From assembly GCF_000208925.1 (NCBI RefSeq), contig NW_001915268.1, forward strand, positions 1 through 11,114: a DNA stretch of 11,114 nucleotides, in the 5' to 3' direction. Under the pieces are notes generated by a model, which had not been told where the DNA came from, made no database searches, and saw nothing but the letters and a program-made list of their open reading frames with translations. Below, in pieces: positions 1-6,964 of this stretch. This stretch comes from Entamoeba histolytica HM-1:IMSS. Lineage: Eukaryota > Evosea > Mastigamoebida > Endamoebidae. How positions within the stretch are numbered: the stretch's first letter is position 1; every line of letters begins with the position of its first letter. Both the position numbers and the translations under genes were made by a program.

Positions 1-13
1 ATATTTAAGAATG

Positions 14-38
14 AAAATATTGATTTATTCAATATTTT
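14..38. repeat. Terminal hairpin, left end
   Basis: AAAATATTGA and TCAATATTTT form perfect 10-base arms around a 5-base loop. The same hairpin is at the mirrored place in the right TIR (10988-11012). It may be a terminal structure used in end replication, but AT-rich sequence makes short hairpins common. Confidence 0.5.
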
Positions 39-478
39 ATTCAACATAAAATCAATAAAACATATAATTTGATAATACACAAATGAAATAATAAAGAAAT
101 ATACAATACTCAAGAATTAATAAAAAAGAAATAAAAAGAATAAATGAATATAAAAATGATAAATAATAGAAGAAAGAAATAGAAAAAGAACGAAAACAAA
201 TAATATAAAAAGAATATAAATATATAAAAGAATAAAAAGAAAGTAGAAGAAGAATATAAAAATAATAAATCACAAAGATGTAATAAAATAAGAAAAGAAG
301 AAATAAAAAGTGTAATTTTAATGTAAAAATTAGAAATATTCAATAAAAGTGTCTAATTTAATGATGTAAAATGATTAACAATATTTTATTATTGAAAAAT
401 ATTTTACTCTTTTTTATGTTTATTATTTATATGTATAATTTCAACATGATGTTTATTATATATTCAATCATATGTGTT

Positions 479-493
479 ATGTTATTATAACAT
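479..493. repeat. Short palindrome inside left TIR
   Basis: ATGTTATTATAACAT is a 7-base inverted repeat around one central T. It lies where the plus strand passes from the mixed block back to the purine-rich block. A copy is present in the right TIR. Its function is unknown. Confidence 0.35.
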
Positions 494-1096
494 ATAATAA
501 AATATAAAATATAAATGAAAATGATATGAATATATGATATAGAATATAAAAACAAAAGAATAATAAGAATAAATGATAAATAAAACGAGAAATGATAATA
601 AATGATATAATAATAAAATCAAAGTATAAAAGATAAAATTAATATTAATATAAATCAAATAAATATAAATATAAAATGAAAATAGATATAAATGATAATA
701 ATATAAAAATGATAATAATATAAAAATGATAAAGATGAATAAACAAATACATCTAAATAGAAAAGAATATAAAGAAGAAAATCTAAATAATATAAACATA
801 AAAATCATAAAATAAGAAGAATATAATAATATATAGATAATAAGAAGAATACAATGATATAAATAATATAAACAGAGAAATAAATATATAAAAATACGAT
901 AGATAAATAACATATAAAGAAAAGAATAAAAAGAATAAAAATAATTAAATATGAATAATCAAATCATCTATTTCATTAATATTTCATACAAAATGAATAG
1001 AAATGATTATAAAATATAAACATAAATATTTATATATTCTGTATTTATCATACTTTTTATTTTATGAGCAAAATATAATAAATGGAAAATTCTATG

Positions 1097-1116
1097 GATG
1101 CAAATTTTTTTGCATC
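1097..1116. terminator. Hairpin just downstream of the gene ending at 1122
   Basis: GATGCAAA (1097-1104) and TTTGCATC (1109-1116) pair across a TTTT loop, six bases past the stop codon of the minus-strand gene. It is duplicated in the right TIR at 9903-9922. It could shape the 3' end of the transcript. A minus-strand AATAAA (plus TTTATT at 1056-1061) about 60 bases past the stop is the likelier polyadenylation signal. Confidence 0.4.
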
Positions 1117-1121
1117 TTTTT

Positions 1122-1622
1122 TCATTTTTGTAAATTATTTAGATGCATTTTTTCTTTGCTAATTTTCGTACCCGGTCCATAATAATTTTGTTCTTGTAAT
1201 GTCATAGCTTTAATAATTGTATTAATTTGAAATGCTCCACCTGGATAATAGACTTGTTGTTGTAAGTGAGTACTTGAATTAATCATATTAATTACTTTAT
1301 TTATATCTTTGTCATCAGCAGTGTCTTGATCAATATTGGAACGAATATATGTTGGAAACCATGTAGTACTAACAATAGGAAAATTTAATCCTATTTCTTC
1401 TACATTTATTTCACCTATTGAGAGACTAATCAATGCTTTAAATATTTTAACTCTTTTAAAACAATTACAGAATGATTTATAATTTGTGTTATTGAAGAGT
1501 AAATCAAAAAGAGAAGTTGTATATACACCTATTCCTTTATTTAGTTTAACTTCAATTGGGGTATTAAATACAAATTCTACTTCATGTGTATTATTAGGAC
1601 AGTTATTTCTAGAACGGATCAT
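1122..1622 (-). CDS. Hypothetical protein, possibly CRESS capsid-like, 3' end in the TIR
   Basis: A 166-residue protein starting at the ATG at 1622, 33 bases from the divergent gene at 1656. It alternates short hydrophobic and polar stretches, as a beta-rich protein would. The order of motifs recalls the first half to two-thirds of a CRESS-DNA virus capsid jelly roll: a strand-like region near residues 13-35, then SLFD (37-40), a YKSFCNCFKRVKIFK stretch (48-62), YYPGGAF (125-131) and LQEQNYYGPGT (142-152). This is by eye only and weak, because such capsids usually continue for many more residues. The TIR begins at about residue 150, so the last 17 residues are TIR-encoded and may have replaced an older C-terminus. 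If it is not a capsid, I cannot name its function. I see no clear TATTTAAA box upstream. Confidence 0.72.
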   Translation of the reverse strand: MIRSRNNCPNNTHEVEFVFNTPIEVKLNKGIGVYTTSLFDLLFNNTNYKSFCNCFKRVKIFKALISLSIGEINVEEIGLNFPIVSTTWFPTYIRSNIDQDTADDKDINKVINMINSSTHLQQQVYYPGGAFQINTIIKAMTLQEQNYYGPGTKISKEKMHLNNLQK

Positions 1623-1627
1623 TTGAA

Positions 1628-1634
1628 TATAAAG
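1628..1634 (+). promoter_or_regulatory. TATA-like box for the gene at 1656
   Basis: TATAAAG lies 28 bases before the ATG at 1656, close to the 31-32-base TATA-to-ATG spacing of other plus-strand promoters here. It sits between two divergent start codons. Confidence 0.45.
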
Positions 1635-1655
1635 ATGAACTGATTAATTCATAAT

Positions 1656-1880
1656 ATGAGTGCAGACTCCAGTGATTCTAATCACTCGTCTAAATGTACA
1701 GAAGGGGTGTTTAAAGAAAGTACATGGAATATTATCCGTAAAATAGTCATGCTTCTATTATCATGTATATTATTAATAGCGAGTTGTTTCTTTGCATTTT
1801 TTGAAAGTAGAAGACAAGGAGATGTCATGAATGCAGTAGAAGAAGTATTAGAAGTAGTAAAAACTTTAATTCCTAATTAA
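1656..1880 (+). CDS. Small single-pass membrane protein
   Basis: A 74-residue protein of unknown family. Residues 1-25 are polar and Ser-rich (SADSSDSNHSSK). Residues 30-49 form one strong hydrophobic membrane segment rich in Leu, Ile, Cys and Phe. The rest is charged, with a short amphipathic helix-like stretch (NAVEEVLEVVKTLI) at the C-terminus. The long polar N-terminus with a basic R28-K29 before the segment makes a signal anchor more likely than a cleaved signal peptide. It is first in a plus-strand row, with only 12 bases between its stop and the next ATG. It might be a virion membrane, exit or host-membrane protein, but nothing in the sequence proves a role. Confidence 0.72.
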   Translation: MSADSSDSNHSSKCTEGVFKESTWNIIRKIVMLLLSCILLIASCFFAFFESRRQGDVMNAVEEVLEVVKTLIPN

Positions 1881-1892
1881 CTTTTTATTTTA

Positions 1893-2645
1893 ATGTGTTT
1901 GGTTAAGAAGAGAAAACAACGATTAAATCTTCATAAAAGAAGATATGGTTCATATGGATCTATACGATTTAATTATGATGGAATACGAAGAAGTAATCAA
2001 CAGAAATATCATCCTTTTAGTATTTCTAACAGAACTAATCCACTAAGTATTCGTCCTTTTGATAATTCTAGGAGAGTTGATAGTTCAAAATATAAACCAT
2101 TTAGTACTTCTAAGTATGATGGTGGGAAAATATTTGATAAAGAAAAAATAAAGAAGTATATTCCATCTTTACCAAATGTAAAGAAAGTAATTGATTCTGA
2201 AGATTTACAAAGTAAAGTAAAAGGTGTTATTGATGTAGTTGATAATTTTATTGAAGAGAAGAAACCAGTAACAATTATTAAAGATTTTATAAAAGATAAA
2301 TTTTGGGAAATGACAGATGGTAAGAGTCTTTTTGATCCATCTGCTCGTTTAGATGTTTCATTGATTCGAGGGATTGTTGATGGATATAAAAAATATGGTT
2401 CGAGATATTTTACTGATATTGCAAAAGCTTTTGGTGTTTCTTCCATTTTTAATATTAAAGAATTCAAAGAGTTTAATGAGGCAATAAAAGGAAACAATTT
2501 ATATAAATATTTGGAAAAGAGATACAAACAAGGAGATTTATTTGAGAAGAATACTGCACTTGAATTAATTAAGATGGCAATTCAGAATAGACCTGAAATT
2601 GTTGATAAATATATATTTCTACTATTTTTGGAGAGAAAGAATTAG
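1893..2645 (+). CDS. Basic protein with N-terminal KRRYGSYGSI motif
   Basis: A 250-residue protein of unrecognised family. The N-terminus is very basic (KKRKQR at residues 5-10) and leads into KRRYGSYGSI at 15-24. That motif is nearly the same as KRKWGSYGSI in the minus-strand protein at 3776-5272. Residues 25-80 are Ser/Arg/Asn/Tyr-rich and probably unfolded; about 85-250 look alpha-helical and charged. The basic tail could act in nuclear import or nucleic-acid binding, so a structural or DNA-binding protein is a reasonable guess. The frame stops at 2643-2645 while the next frame (-1 relative to it) is already open from 2609, so the two may make one product of about 490 residues. A 5' splice-like GGTAAGAG occurs at 2319-2326. 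Confidence 0.82.
   Translation: MCLVKKRKQRLNLHKRRYGSYGSIRFNYDGIRRSNQQKYHPFSISNRTNPLSIRPFDNSRRVDSSKYKPFSTSKYDGGKIFDKEKIKKYIPSLPNVKKVIDSEDLQSKVKGVIDVVDNFIEEKKPVTIIKDFIKDKFWEMTDGKSLFDPSARLDVSLIRGIVDGYKKYGSRYFTDIAKAFGVSSIFNIKEFKEFNEAIKGNNLYKYLEKRYKQGDLFEKNTALELIKMAIQNRPEIVDKYIFLLFLERKN
2319..2326 (+). promoter_or_regulatory. Possible 5' splice donor
   Basis: GGTAAGAG fits a strong eukaryotic donor. Paired with the TTAG ending at 2645, which follows a pyrimidine-rich stretch (TTTCTACTATTTTT), the intron 2320-2645 would join the two frames in the correct phase. Introns cannot be proven here, and 2320-2645 itself looks coding, so this would be an alternative splice at best. Confidence 0.25.
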
Positions 2646-2647
2646 CT

Positions 2648-3385
2648 TTGTATTATCTTACTCATCCTGAGGATATAAATTTGACATTACCCGTTTTGTA
2701 TAAAGGAAAAGTTATTCGTGTTAACGGAAATTGTTTTAAAACAACACCAGAAGGGGAAAGATGTTTAGATTCATCAATTGTAGATCAAATGTCTGGTGTT
2801 CTTGCTCCTTTGGCTATACAAAAGTATTTGGATGCTATTAAACCGATTAGTGATATTGTTGTTGATAAATTAAATGATTTGACTAATCAACACAAATTAA
2901 TGGATGATGATTTAGACCAATTGAATTTTAGTCAACAATATATTAGAAGTGTATTACCTCCTGAATTATGGAAGAGAATCGAGAATGTAGCATTTGAACC
3001 AAATGTTATGAGAAGATATGAAAGTTTGCAATATATTCCAGTACCAGAAGCTATTAGTACACATTCTTCTGATGATTATTATCATAAAATTCATATTGGT
3101 GCAAGAACAAATAGAAGTGATAATAAAGGTACTATCTTTAAACCATCTGATTTTGAAAGAAGAGGATTACATCAATATTTACATAAACAACCTCATTTTA
3201 ATAAAGTACAAAGCGGACAAGAGAGATTTGAAGTAATGAAGAATGTTTATAAACAATTAAAACAATGGGGAATAAGTGATGATCGTACTGATTATGAAAA
3301 GGTATTACTTAGAGTATCACCTGATGATGATAAAATTAATCATTTTAAAACAATAAATGGAACAGTTAAATTTTATAATAAATAA
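2648..3385 (+). CDS. Downstream frame, probably continuing the 1893-2645 protein
   Basis: This frame is open from 2609 to 3385. The 245 residues given here begin at a TTG codon; the first ATG in frame is at 2789 and would give 198 residues. The stretch before that ATG reads like ordinary protein (YYLTHPEDINLTLPVLYKGK), so starting at 2789 would discard coding sequence. I therefore suspect expression as an extension of the preceding frame, by -1 frameshift in the 2609-2645 overlap, by splicing, or because a base is missing or extra in the T5 run at 2625-2629. The protein is mixed helical, with no domain I recognise. Its stop codon at 3383-3385 touches the stop of the convergent gene, and AATAAA overlaps its last codons. 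Confidence 0.75.
   Translation: MYYLTHPEDINLTLPVLYKGKVIRVNGNCFKTTPEGERCLDSSIVDQMSGVLAPLAIQKYLDAIKPISDIVVDKLNDLTNQHKLMDDDLDQLNFSQQYIRSVLPPELWKRIENVAFEPNVMRRYESLQYIPVPEAISTHSSDDYYHKIHIGARTNRSDNKGTIFKPSDFERRGLHQYLHKQPHFNKVQSGQERFEVMKNVYKQLKQWGISDDRTDYEKVLLRVSPDDDKINHFKTINGTVKFYNK
3377..3382 (+). terminator. Polyadenylation signal overlapping a stop codon
   Basis: AATAAA directly precedes and abuts the TAA stop at 3383-3385 of the plus-strand frame. The convergent minus-strand gene starts its stop codon at the very next base, so 3' processing of the plus transcript must happen within the opposite gene. Confidence 0.45.
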
Positions 3386-3706
3386 TTAATTATCTTCTTT
3401 CTTTGGTTTACTTTCTTCTTCTTTCTTTTTATCTTTTAATACAAATTTAGTTTTGTATTCTTTTTTAGCTACTTCTGGTGTTTTTACTTTTTTAATCTGT
3501 GGTTTATCCCACATTAAGCCTTTCTTTCTGGCTATTCTATACACCAAGCTCCAATAATGTTTTTTTAATCCTTTTAATTCTTCTTCCTTGGTGTATTCTT
3601 CTACAGAGTTTATTAGCTTGACCATTGTGTCTATGAGTTCATCTGCATCCATAGATACAAACTTACCCATAGCATGGTCAGCAATTAAGTCTTTAATGGT
3701 TGTCAT
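3386..3706 (-). CDS. Small charged protein with Lys/Glu-rich tail
   Basis: A 106-residue protein of unknown family, starting at the ATG at 3706. Residues 1-60 are predicted helical (ADELIDTMVKLINSVEEY), followed by a basic linker. The tail has KKKEEESKP at 93-101; nearly the same nine residues (KKKEEETKP) end the 132-residue protein at 8306-8704. A TATTTAAA box on the minus strand (3746-3739) begins 40 bases before the ATG, exactly the spacing seen at the gene starting at 7668, so the two are probably expressed together. Its stop codon abuts the stop of the convergent plus frame with no gap. Function unknown; the tail hints at nucleic-acid or protein contacts. Confidence 0.72.
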   Translation of the reverse strand: MTTIKDLIADHAMGKFVSMDADELIDTMVKLINSVEEYTKEEELKGLKKHYWSLVYRIARKKGLMWDKPQIKKVKTPEVAKKEYKTKFVLKDKKKEEESKPKKEDN

Positions 3707-3738
3707 GTATGAATGATTAAACAGTTCAAAATAAATAG

Positions 3739-3746
3739 TTTAAATA
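3739..3746 (-). promoter_or_regulatory. TATTTAAA promoter box for the gene at 3706
   Basis: Minus-strand TATTTAAA within the wider ATATTTAAACTA. It begins 40 bases before the ATG. The same 12-base stretch and 40-base spacing recur at 7701-7710 upstream of the gene starting at 7668. Confidence 0.6.
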
Positions 3747-3775
3747 TTCAATTTATCTCTTTTCAGAGTATAGTA

Positions 3776-5272
3776 CTAGAACTCATACTCGTACTCATAT
3801 TCTATTTCTGGTTCTTCTACTTCTTCTATATCTTCTTCTATTTCTTCTTCATCTTCATTTACATCAACGTTTTCGTCATTATGTTTAAAGTTATTCCAAT
3901 ATTTTTGTTGATCTTGTATTGTTAACTCTTTTGGAATGTCTTCAACTCTTAAATCTTCTTCTTCTTGTTCTATTATTGGTTTAATTTGTTCTGGTAGAAT
4001 ATTTTTGGAATCATTTTCTTCTTTCTTTTGTGTTGGTTTATAATTGTGTAATATATCTTTAGTAAGTAATCTATATCTTTTTTCTAATTCATCAACTTCA
4101 CGTTTTCTGTTTTTAACGTCAGTGAAGAGTTCTTTATAATTAAATTTAGAATCAAACTTCTTAACTTCTTTGAGTTTTCGTTCTTTTTTGACAATAACTG
4201 GTTTTTTGATTCTTTTTTCTTCTTTTTCTTCTCTTTTCTCTTCTATTTTTTCATTTGGTAATGAATTATTCATTATTTCATTATTTTGAACTTCTTCTTT
4301 TTCGTTCAATGCTTCATTTTGTGGAATTTCTATTTTTGTTTCATTTATTGCTTCTTCTCTTTCTTGTTTCTCTTCTAATGGTAAGAACTGTTGTAATTCT
4401 TCTATTTTTATTCCTCGTTCAAAATCTCTCTTTTCTTGATATTCATTAGTATCTTCTAAATGATGTTTTCTTTTGGAATTATCTCTATTTTTATCTATCC
4501 ATTCTTTAATAGTATTTCTATTCTCTCTTGGTGGTCTAGGTGGTATAATATTTCTATCTGGTTCTTTTTCATCTTTGTGTATTTCTATTTCTTCCATTTG
4601 TTTATCTTTTATTTCATCATAATCTATATTCTGTACTATTATATCATCTCCTCTTTCTTCTATTACAGGGATTGTATTATCTACTCCTTCTTCTTTTATT
4701 GCATTTTTTAAATTCTCATAATTGTTTTGTCTAATGTCATCTTGTATATCTTGTAACGCTTTTATTATTTCCTTTTTATTGTTAATATTTATTTTCATAT
4801 CTTTTAATAATTCTATAGTATTATTATCATATGTATAAATATTATTTGGATTTTCTGGATCAACTATTGTTTGTAGAGGTAATTCATTTTCTTCTTCTTC
4901 GGTTTCTTGTTCTTTGTTTTCTTCAATGTGTTCTTCATCGATATGTATTTCTTTAGTATATTCTTCATAATCTGGATCATCAAATGCTGAATCTTCTGTT
5001 TTGTTAAATTCTTCATCTATTATGTCTGGTTTATTTACTCTGTCTGGTTCATTGTCTGGATCAAAATAAGTACTAGATTGATAGCTGTCTGGATGTAAAT
5101 CTACATCTTCTTCTTCAAAATATTCATCTTCTCCATTATCTGGATCATAGTTATTATTCATTCCATTGTTAAATGAGTAATCATTATAATTATCATAATA
5201 TTGGTCGTTATGAATACTTCCATAACTTCCCCATTTTCTTTTTAATGCATTTGGTCTATACCAATAGCTCAT
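3776..5272 (-). CDS. Large acidic low-complexity protein with KRKWGSYGSI motif
   Basis: A 498-residue protein, unrecognised. Residues 1-20 hold a basic head ending in KRKWGSYGSI (11-20), shared with the plus-strand protein at 1893. Residues 21-60 are Asn/Tyr/Asp-rich. DPDN-like motifs recur at about 43, 71, 98 and 138. A proline motif PPRPPR is at 244-249. Much of 280-440 is Glu/Lys-rich and coiled-coil-like, and the C-terminus is extremely acidic, ending EYEYEYEF. This is mostly disordered or coiled, as in a scaffold, tegument-like or genome-binding protein. It lies 37 bases downstream of Rep on the same strand with no clear TATTTAAA box between, so it may share Rep's transcript. The long open frame in the antisense of a Glu/Lys-rich gene is a composition effect. 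Confidence 0.85.
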   Translation of the reverse strand: MSYWYRPNALKRKWGSYGSIHNDQYYDNYNDYSFNNGMNNNYDPDNGEDEYFEEEDVDLHPDSYQSSTYFDPDNEPDRVNKPDIIDEEFNKTEDSAFDDPDYEEYTKEIHIDEEHIEENKEQETEEEENELPLQTIVDPENPNNIYTYDNNTIELLKDMKININNKKEIIKALQDIQDDIRQNNYENLKNAIKEEGVDNTIPVIEERGDDIIVQNIDYDEIKDKQMEEIEIHKDEKEPDRNIIPPRPPRENRNTIKEWIDKNRDNSKRKHHLEDTNEYQEKRDFERGIKIEELQQFLPLEEKQEREEAINETKIEIPQNEALNEKEEVQNNEIMNNSLPNEKIEEKREEKEEKRIKKPVIVKKERKLKEVKKFDSKFNYKELFTDVKNRKREVDELEKRYRLLTKDILHNYKPTQKKEENDSKNILPEQIKPIIEQEEEDLRVEDIPKELTIQDQQKYWNNFKHNDENVDVNEDEEEIEEDIEEVEEPEIEYEYEYEF

Positions 5273-5309
5273 TTTAAAAATAAAAATAAAAGATAAACCA
5301 AAAAATTAG

Positions 5310-6680
5310 TTAATTAATTTCATCTCCATAACGAGGCCATCTTGATGCAAGTTCTTCATCATCTTCTATTGATGGCACTCTGAGTCTTTTTTCTGGTTCT
5401 GGTATAAAGTCATCTTCTGGTAATCTTAATGTTGCTTCAGGATTAATTATAGCTGGAAGTGGTTCTTGTAATTGGAATTCTGAGGAGCTATCTTCACTTC
5501 CATCTTCTTCTTTATCCGGCTGGATATCTTCTTCATCAAACATTTCTAATATGGCTGGATCTAAATCACCATATTGTTTCTTTAATTCTTCTATAGTTTT
5601 TCTAATTTCTTTTGGTCTTTCAAAGAGTGGTTCTCTTGAGTAAAGAACAGCCGTATTTTTTTCGAGCCATTCTAAGTCATCATTTTCTTTAGCTATTCTT
5701 TTCATCATGTCCCAGTTTTTGGTGTTCATTACTATTATAGTTGGCAAGCTAGTTACATTAACGTGGTCATATTTTATATTCATAGTGATTGTCTCTCCTC
5801 TTGTTGAAATGAGTGCTTTAAACTCGAACCACTGAACTTCTTTTAAATTTGCATCGTCGAACAGACGAATATCATAATTTTTATATTCATCATGACCATC
5901 AAACATGAAGTGTCCTCTAAACTCGTCCACTTTCATTCCTTTCAACAGGTCGTTTACAAATTCAGTTTTTCCTATTCTGGTATCTCCTAATAATACCAGA
6001 GTTTTTACTCTTTTTTGTTTTGATAATTTGACTCCCTGGAGCCAAGCTCTAGCATTTTTCACTAATATATTATCTTCTTTCCAGGGTCTAAGTTTTATGT
6101 TAATTCTGTTAGTTTGTTTATTATCGTGTTGTTCTCTCCATACATCTCTGAACTTCTTTACATTGTTTAAATACCAGGTCATGCTTGCCTGTCTCAATAA
6201 CCCTTCCGCCTCTTTCAAATTTTCCAATGATAGTGCCTGTTCCACCAGGTTATTTCCCACTTTTCCTTTTATTGCTTCTTCTTTGCCAATTTCGTCAAAA
6301 GTAGATTCTGATCCGTGTTTCTTGTTTTGATTCTTTAGATATTTTATTATCGCTTGAAATGATCCATCAAATTTCTTATGTTCTGTGACTGGAGTAAAAA
6401 ATAGTTTATATTCTATATTATTTATTTTAGCAACTGGTTTTTTATGAACCTTTGCTCTATCTTTTAATTTAAAGAATACATGAGCATGAGCATTCGTTCC
6501 CTTGGTATTACTTGCGGCCAAGTATTCTATTTCAGCCTTATTTGTTTCCGTGGAGCACCAATTTTCCACCATCTGCTTTAATATTGGAGTGGAGAGAGAT
6601 GGATGGTTAGCATCGAAGTTCAATATGAGGAAGCCATGCATTGCATTAAAGGAATAGTATCTATCAAGTAAGCTACTCAT
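5310..6680 (-). CDS. rep: CRESS-type replication initiator: HUH endonuclease plus SF3 helicase
   Basis: A 456-residue Rep that should nick the origin, stay joined to the 5' end through a tyrosine, and unwind DNA in the nucleus while host polymerases copy it. HUH domain: motif I FLILNF (17-22), motif II HAHVFF (65-70, metal-binding H65 and H67), motif III Y114 in IIKYLKNQNK. Helicase: Walker A GDTRIGKT (232-239), Walker B IRLFDD (271-276), motif C TIIVMN (314-319). The stretch between B and C (FKALISTRGETITMNIKYDH) follows the geminivirus Rep pattern. DD in Walker B separates it from parvovirus NS1. Motif III lacks the usual Lys three residues after Tyr. Residues about 350-456 are an acidic extension, making it longer than most CRESS Reps. 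Start: the ATG at 6680, 43 bases after a TTTAAATA box. Identification is by motif; function follows from the family. Confidence 0.95.
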   Translation of the reverse strand: MSSLLDRYYSFNAMHGFLILNFDANHPSLSTPILKQMVENWCSTETNKAEIEYLAASNTKGTNAHAHVFFKLKDRAKVHKKPVAKINNIEYKLFFTPVTEHKKFDGSFQAIIKYLKNQNKKHGSESTFDEIGKEEAIKGKVGNNLVEQALSLENLKEAEGLLRQASMTWYLNNVKKFRDVWREQHDNKQTNRINIKLRPWKEDNILVKNARAWLQGVKLSKQKRVKTLVLLGDTRIGKTEFVNDLLKGMKVDEFRGHFMFDGHDEYKNYDIRLFDDANLKEVQWFEFKALISTRGETITMNIKYDHVNVTSLPTIIVMNTKNWDMMKRIAKENDDLEWLEKNTAVLYSREPLFERPKEIRKTIEELKKQYGDLDPAILEMFDEEDIQPDKEEDGSEDSSSEFQLQEPLPAIINPEATLRLPEDDFIPEPEKRLRVPSIEDDEELASRWPRYGDEIN

Positions 6681-6715
6681 TGTTCGATGTTATCAAATGA
6701 TTTGTTGGACCTTTT

Positions 6716-6723
6716 TATTTAAA
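6716..6723 (-). promoter_or_regulatory. TATA-like box for rep
   Basis: Minus-strand TTTAAATA starting at 6723, 43 bases before the rep ATG, matching the 40-44-base spacing of the other minus-strand promoters. The plus strand of the same bases reads TATTTAAA, but no plus-strand ATG lies about 32 bases beyond it. Confidence 0.5.
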
Positions 6724-6803
6724 TCTCCACGTGTTGTTTATTCATTGTCTGTTTATTTGATTGGTTAATTTATCTCTTTTTGTTATCTTTTCCGGATTGT
6801 TTT

Positions 6804-6825
6804 TGATATGAGGTAATGTATGAGG
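6804..6825 (+). promoter_or_regulatory. Paired operator-like element, copy 1
   Basis: TGATATGAGG followed by a second TATGAGG one helical turn later, in the intergenic region between rep and gene A. A copy matching 20 of 22 bases lies inverted at 7814-7835, just upstream of the gene B promoter. Two repeats spaced about 12 bases apart suit a dimeric DNA-binding protein. Regulator unknown. Confidence 0.5.
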
Positions 6826-6926
6826 CAGAAAATGATTTTTAAACTAAAAAGAATAATAAAAATATAATTCAATTAATTTAGAAATGCCTCTTTAAGTGTC
6901 TGTTTGTCGTGTTGTTTACACGTTTT

Positions 6927-6942
6927 ATTTGTTATTTAAACA
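6927..6942 (+). promoter_or_regulatory. Promoter of gene A (shared 16-mer)
   Basis: ATTTGTTATTTAAACA, identical to 7844-7859 upstream of gene B. The TATTTAAA begins at 6933, exactly 32 bases before the ATG at 6965; gene B has the same 32-base spacing. The ATG at 6943 lies too close to the box to be in the transcript. Confidence 0.7.
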
Positions 6943-6964
6943 ATGGTACTTTTTATTTTATTCG

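Larger units (their letters stand above)
1..1173. repeat. Left terminal inverted repeat (about 1.17 kb)
   Basis: This segment is the reverse complement of 9845-11025, with a few substitutions and small indels. The outer edge pairs position 1 with 11025. The inner edge is at 1173, where the sequences read TACCC on both sides and then diverge. Positions 110-343 are identical in the two copies, judging by the identical translations. The plus strand is strongly purine-rich with little C from about 40 to 340 and 490 to 950, with a more mixed block between. It contains small hairpins and low-complexity AT repeats, and no convincing complete gene except the last 17 codons of the minus-strand gene ending at 1122. 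Near-identity in such simple sequence suggests recent copying or gene conversion between the ends, as in linear viral genomes. Confidence 0.93.

Noticed and set aside
52..913. Minus-strand open frames in the left TIR and their copies in the right TIR (10057-10974)
   Set aside because: They translate to monotonous Phe/Tyr/Ile/Leu/Ser strings, overlap one another in different frames, and follow from a pyrimidine-rich strand that rarely makes stop codons. Their identity between the TIRs reflects the repeat, not protein selection.
2009..2527. 172-residue minus-strand frame
   Set aside because: Antisense shadow of the basic protein at 1893-2645, which has a convincing start, motif and neighbours.
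3018..3236. 72-residue plus-strand frame
   Set aside because: Overlaps the 2648-3385 frame in another phase and is an Ile/Leu/Lys string without features.
3713..4711. Several plus-strand frames rich in Phe and Leu
   Set aside because: Antisense of the Glu/Lys-rich 498-residue gene; GAA and AAA codons read as TTC and TTT on the other strand.
5905..6330. 141-residue plus-strand frame
   Set aside because: Antisense shadow inside rep, across the conserved HUH and helicase domains.
5310..6680. Rep as a parvovirus NS1
   Set aside because: Walker B is LFDD and the region before motif C follows geminivirus Rep; the typical parvovirus EE Walker B pattern is absent.
6896..6964. Upstream extension of gene A to a GTG codon
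   Set aside because: It would cross the TATTTAAA box that lies at the same distance from the ATG as in gene B, and needs a non-ATG start.
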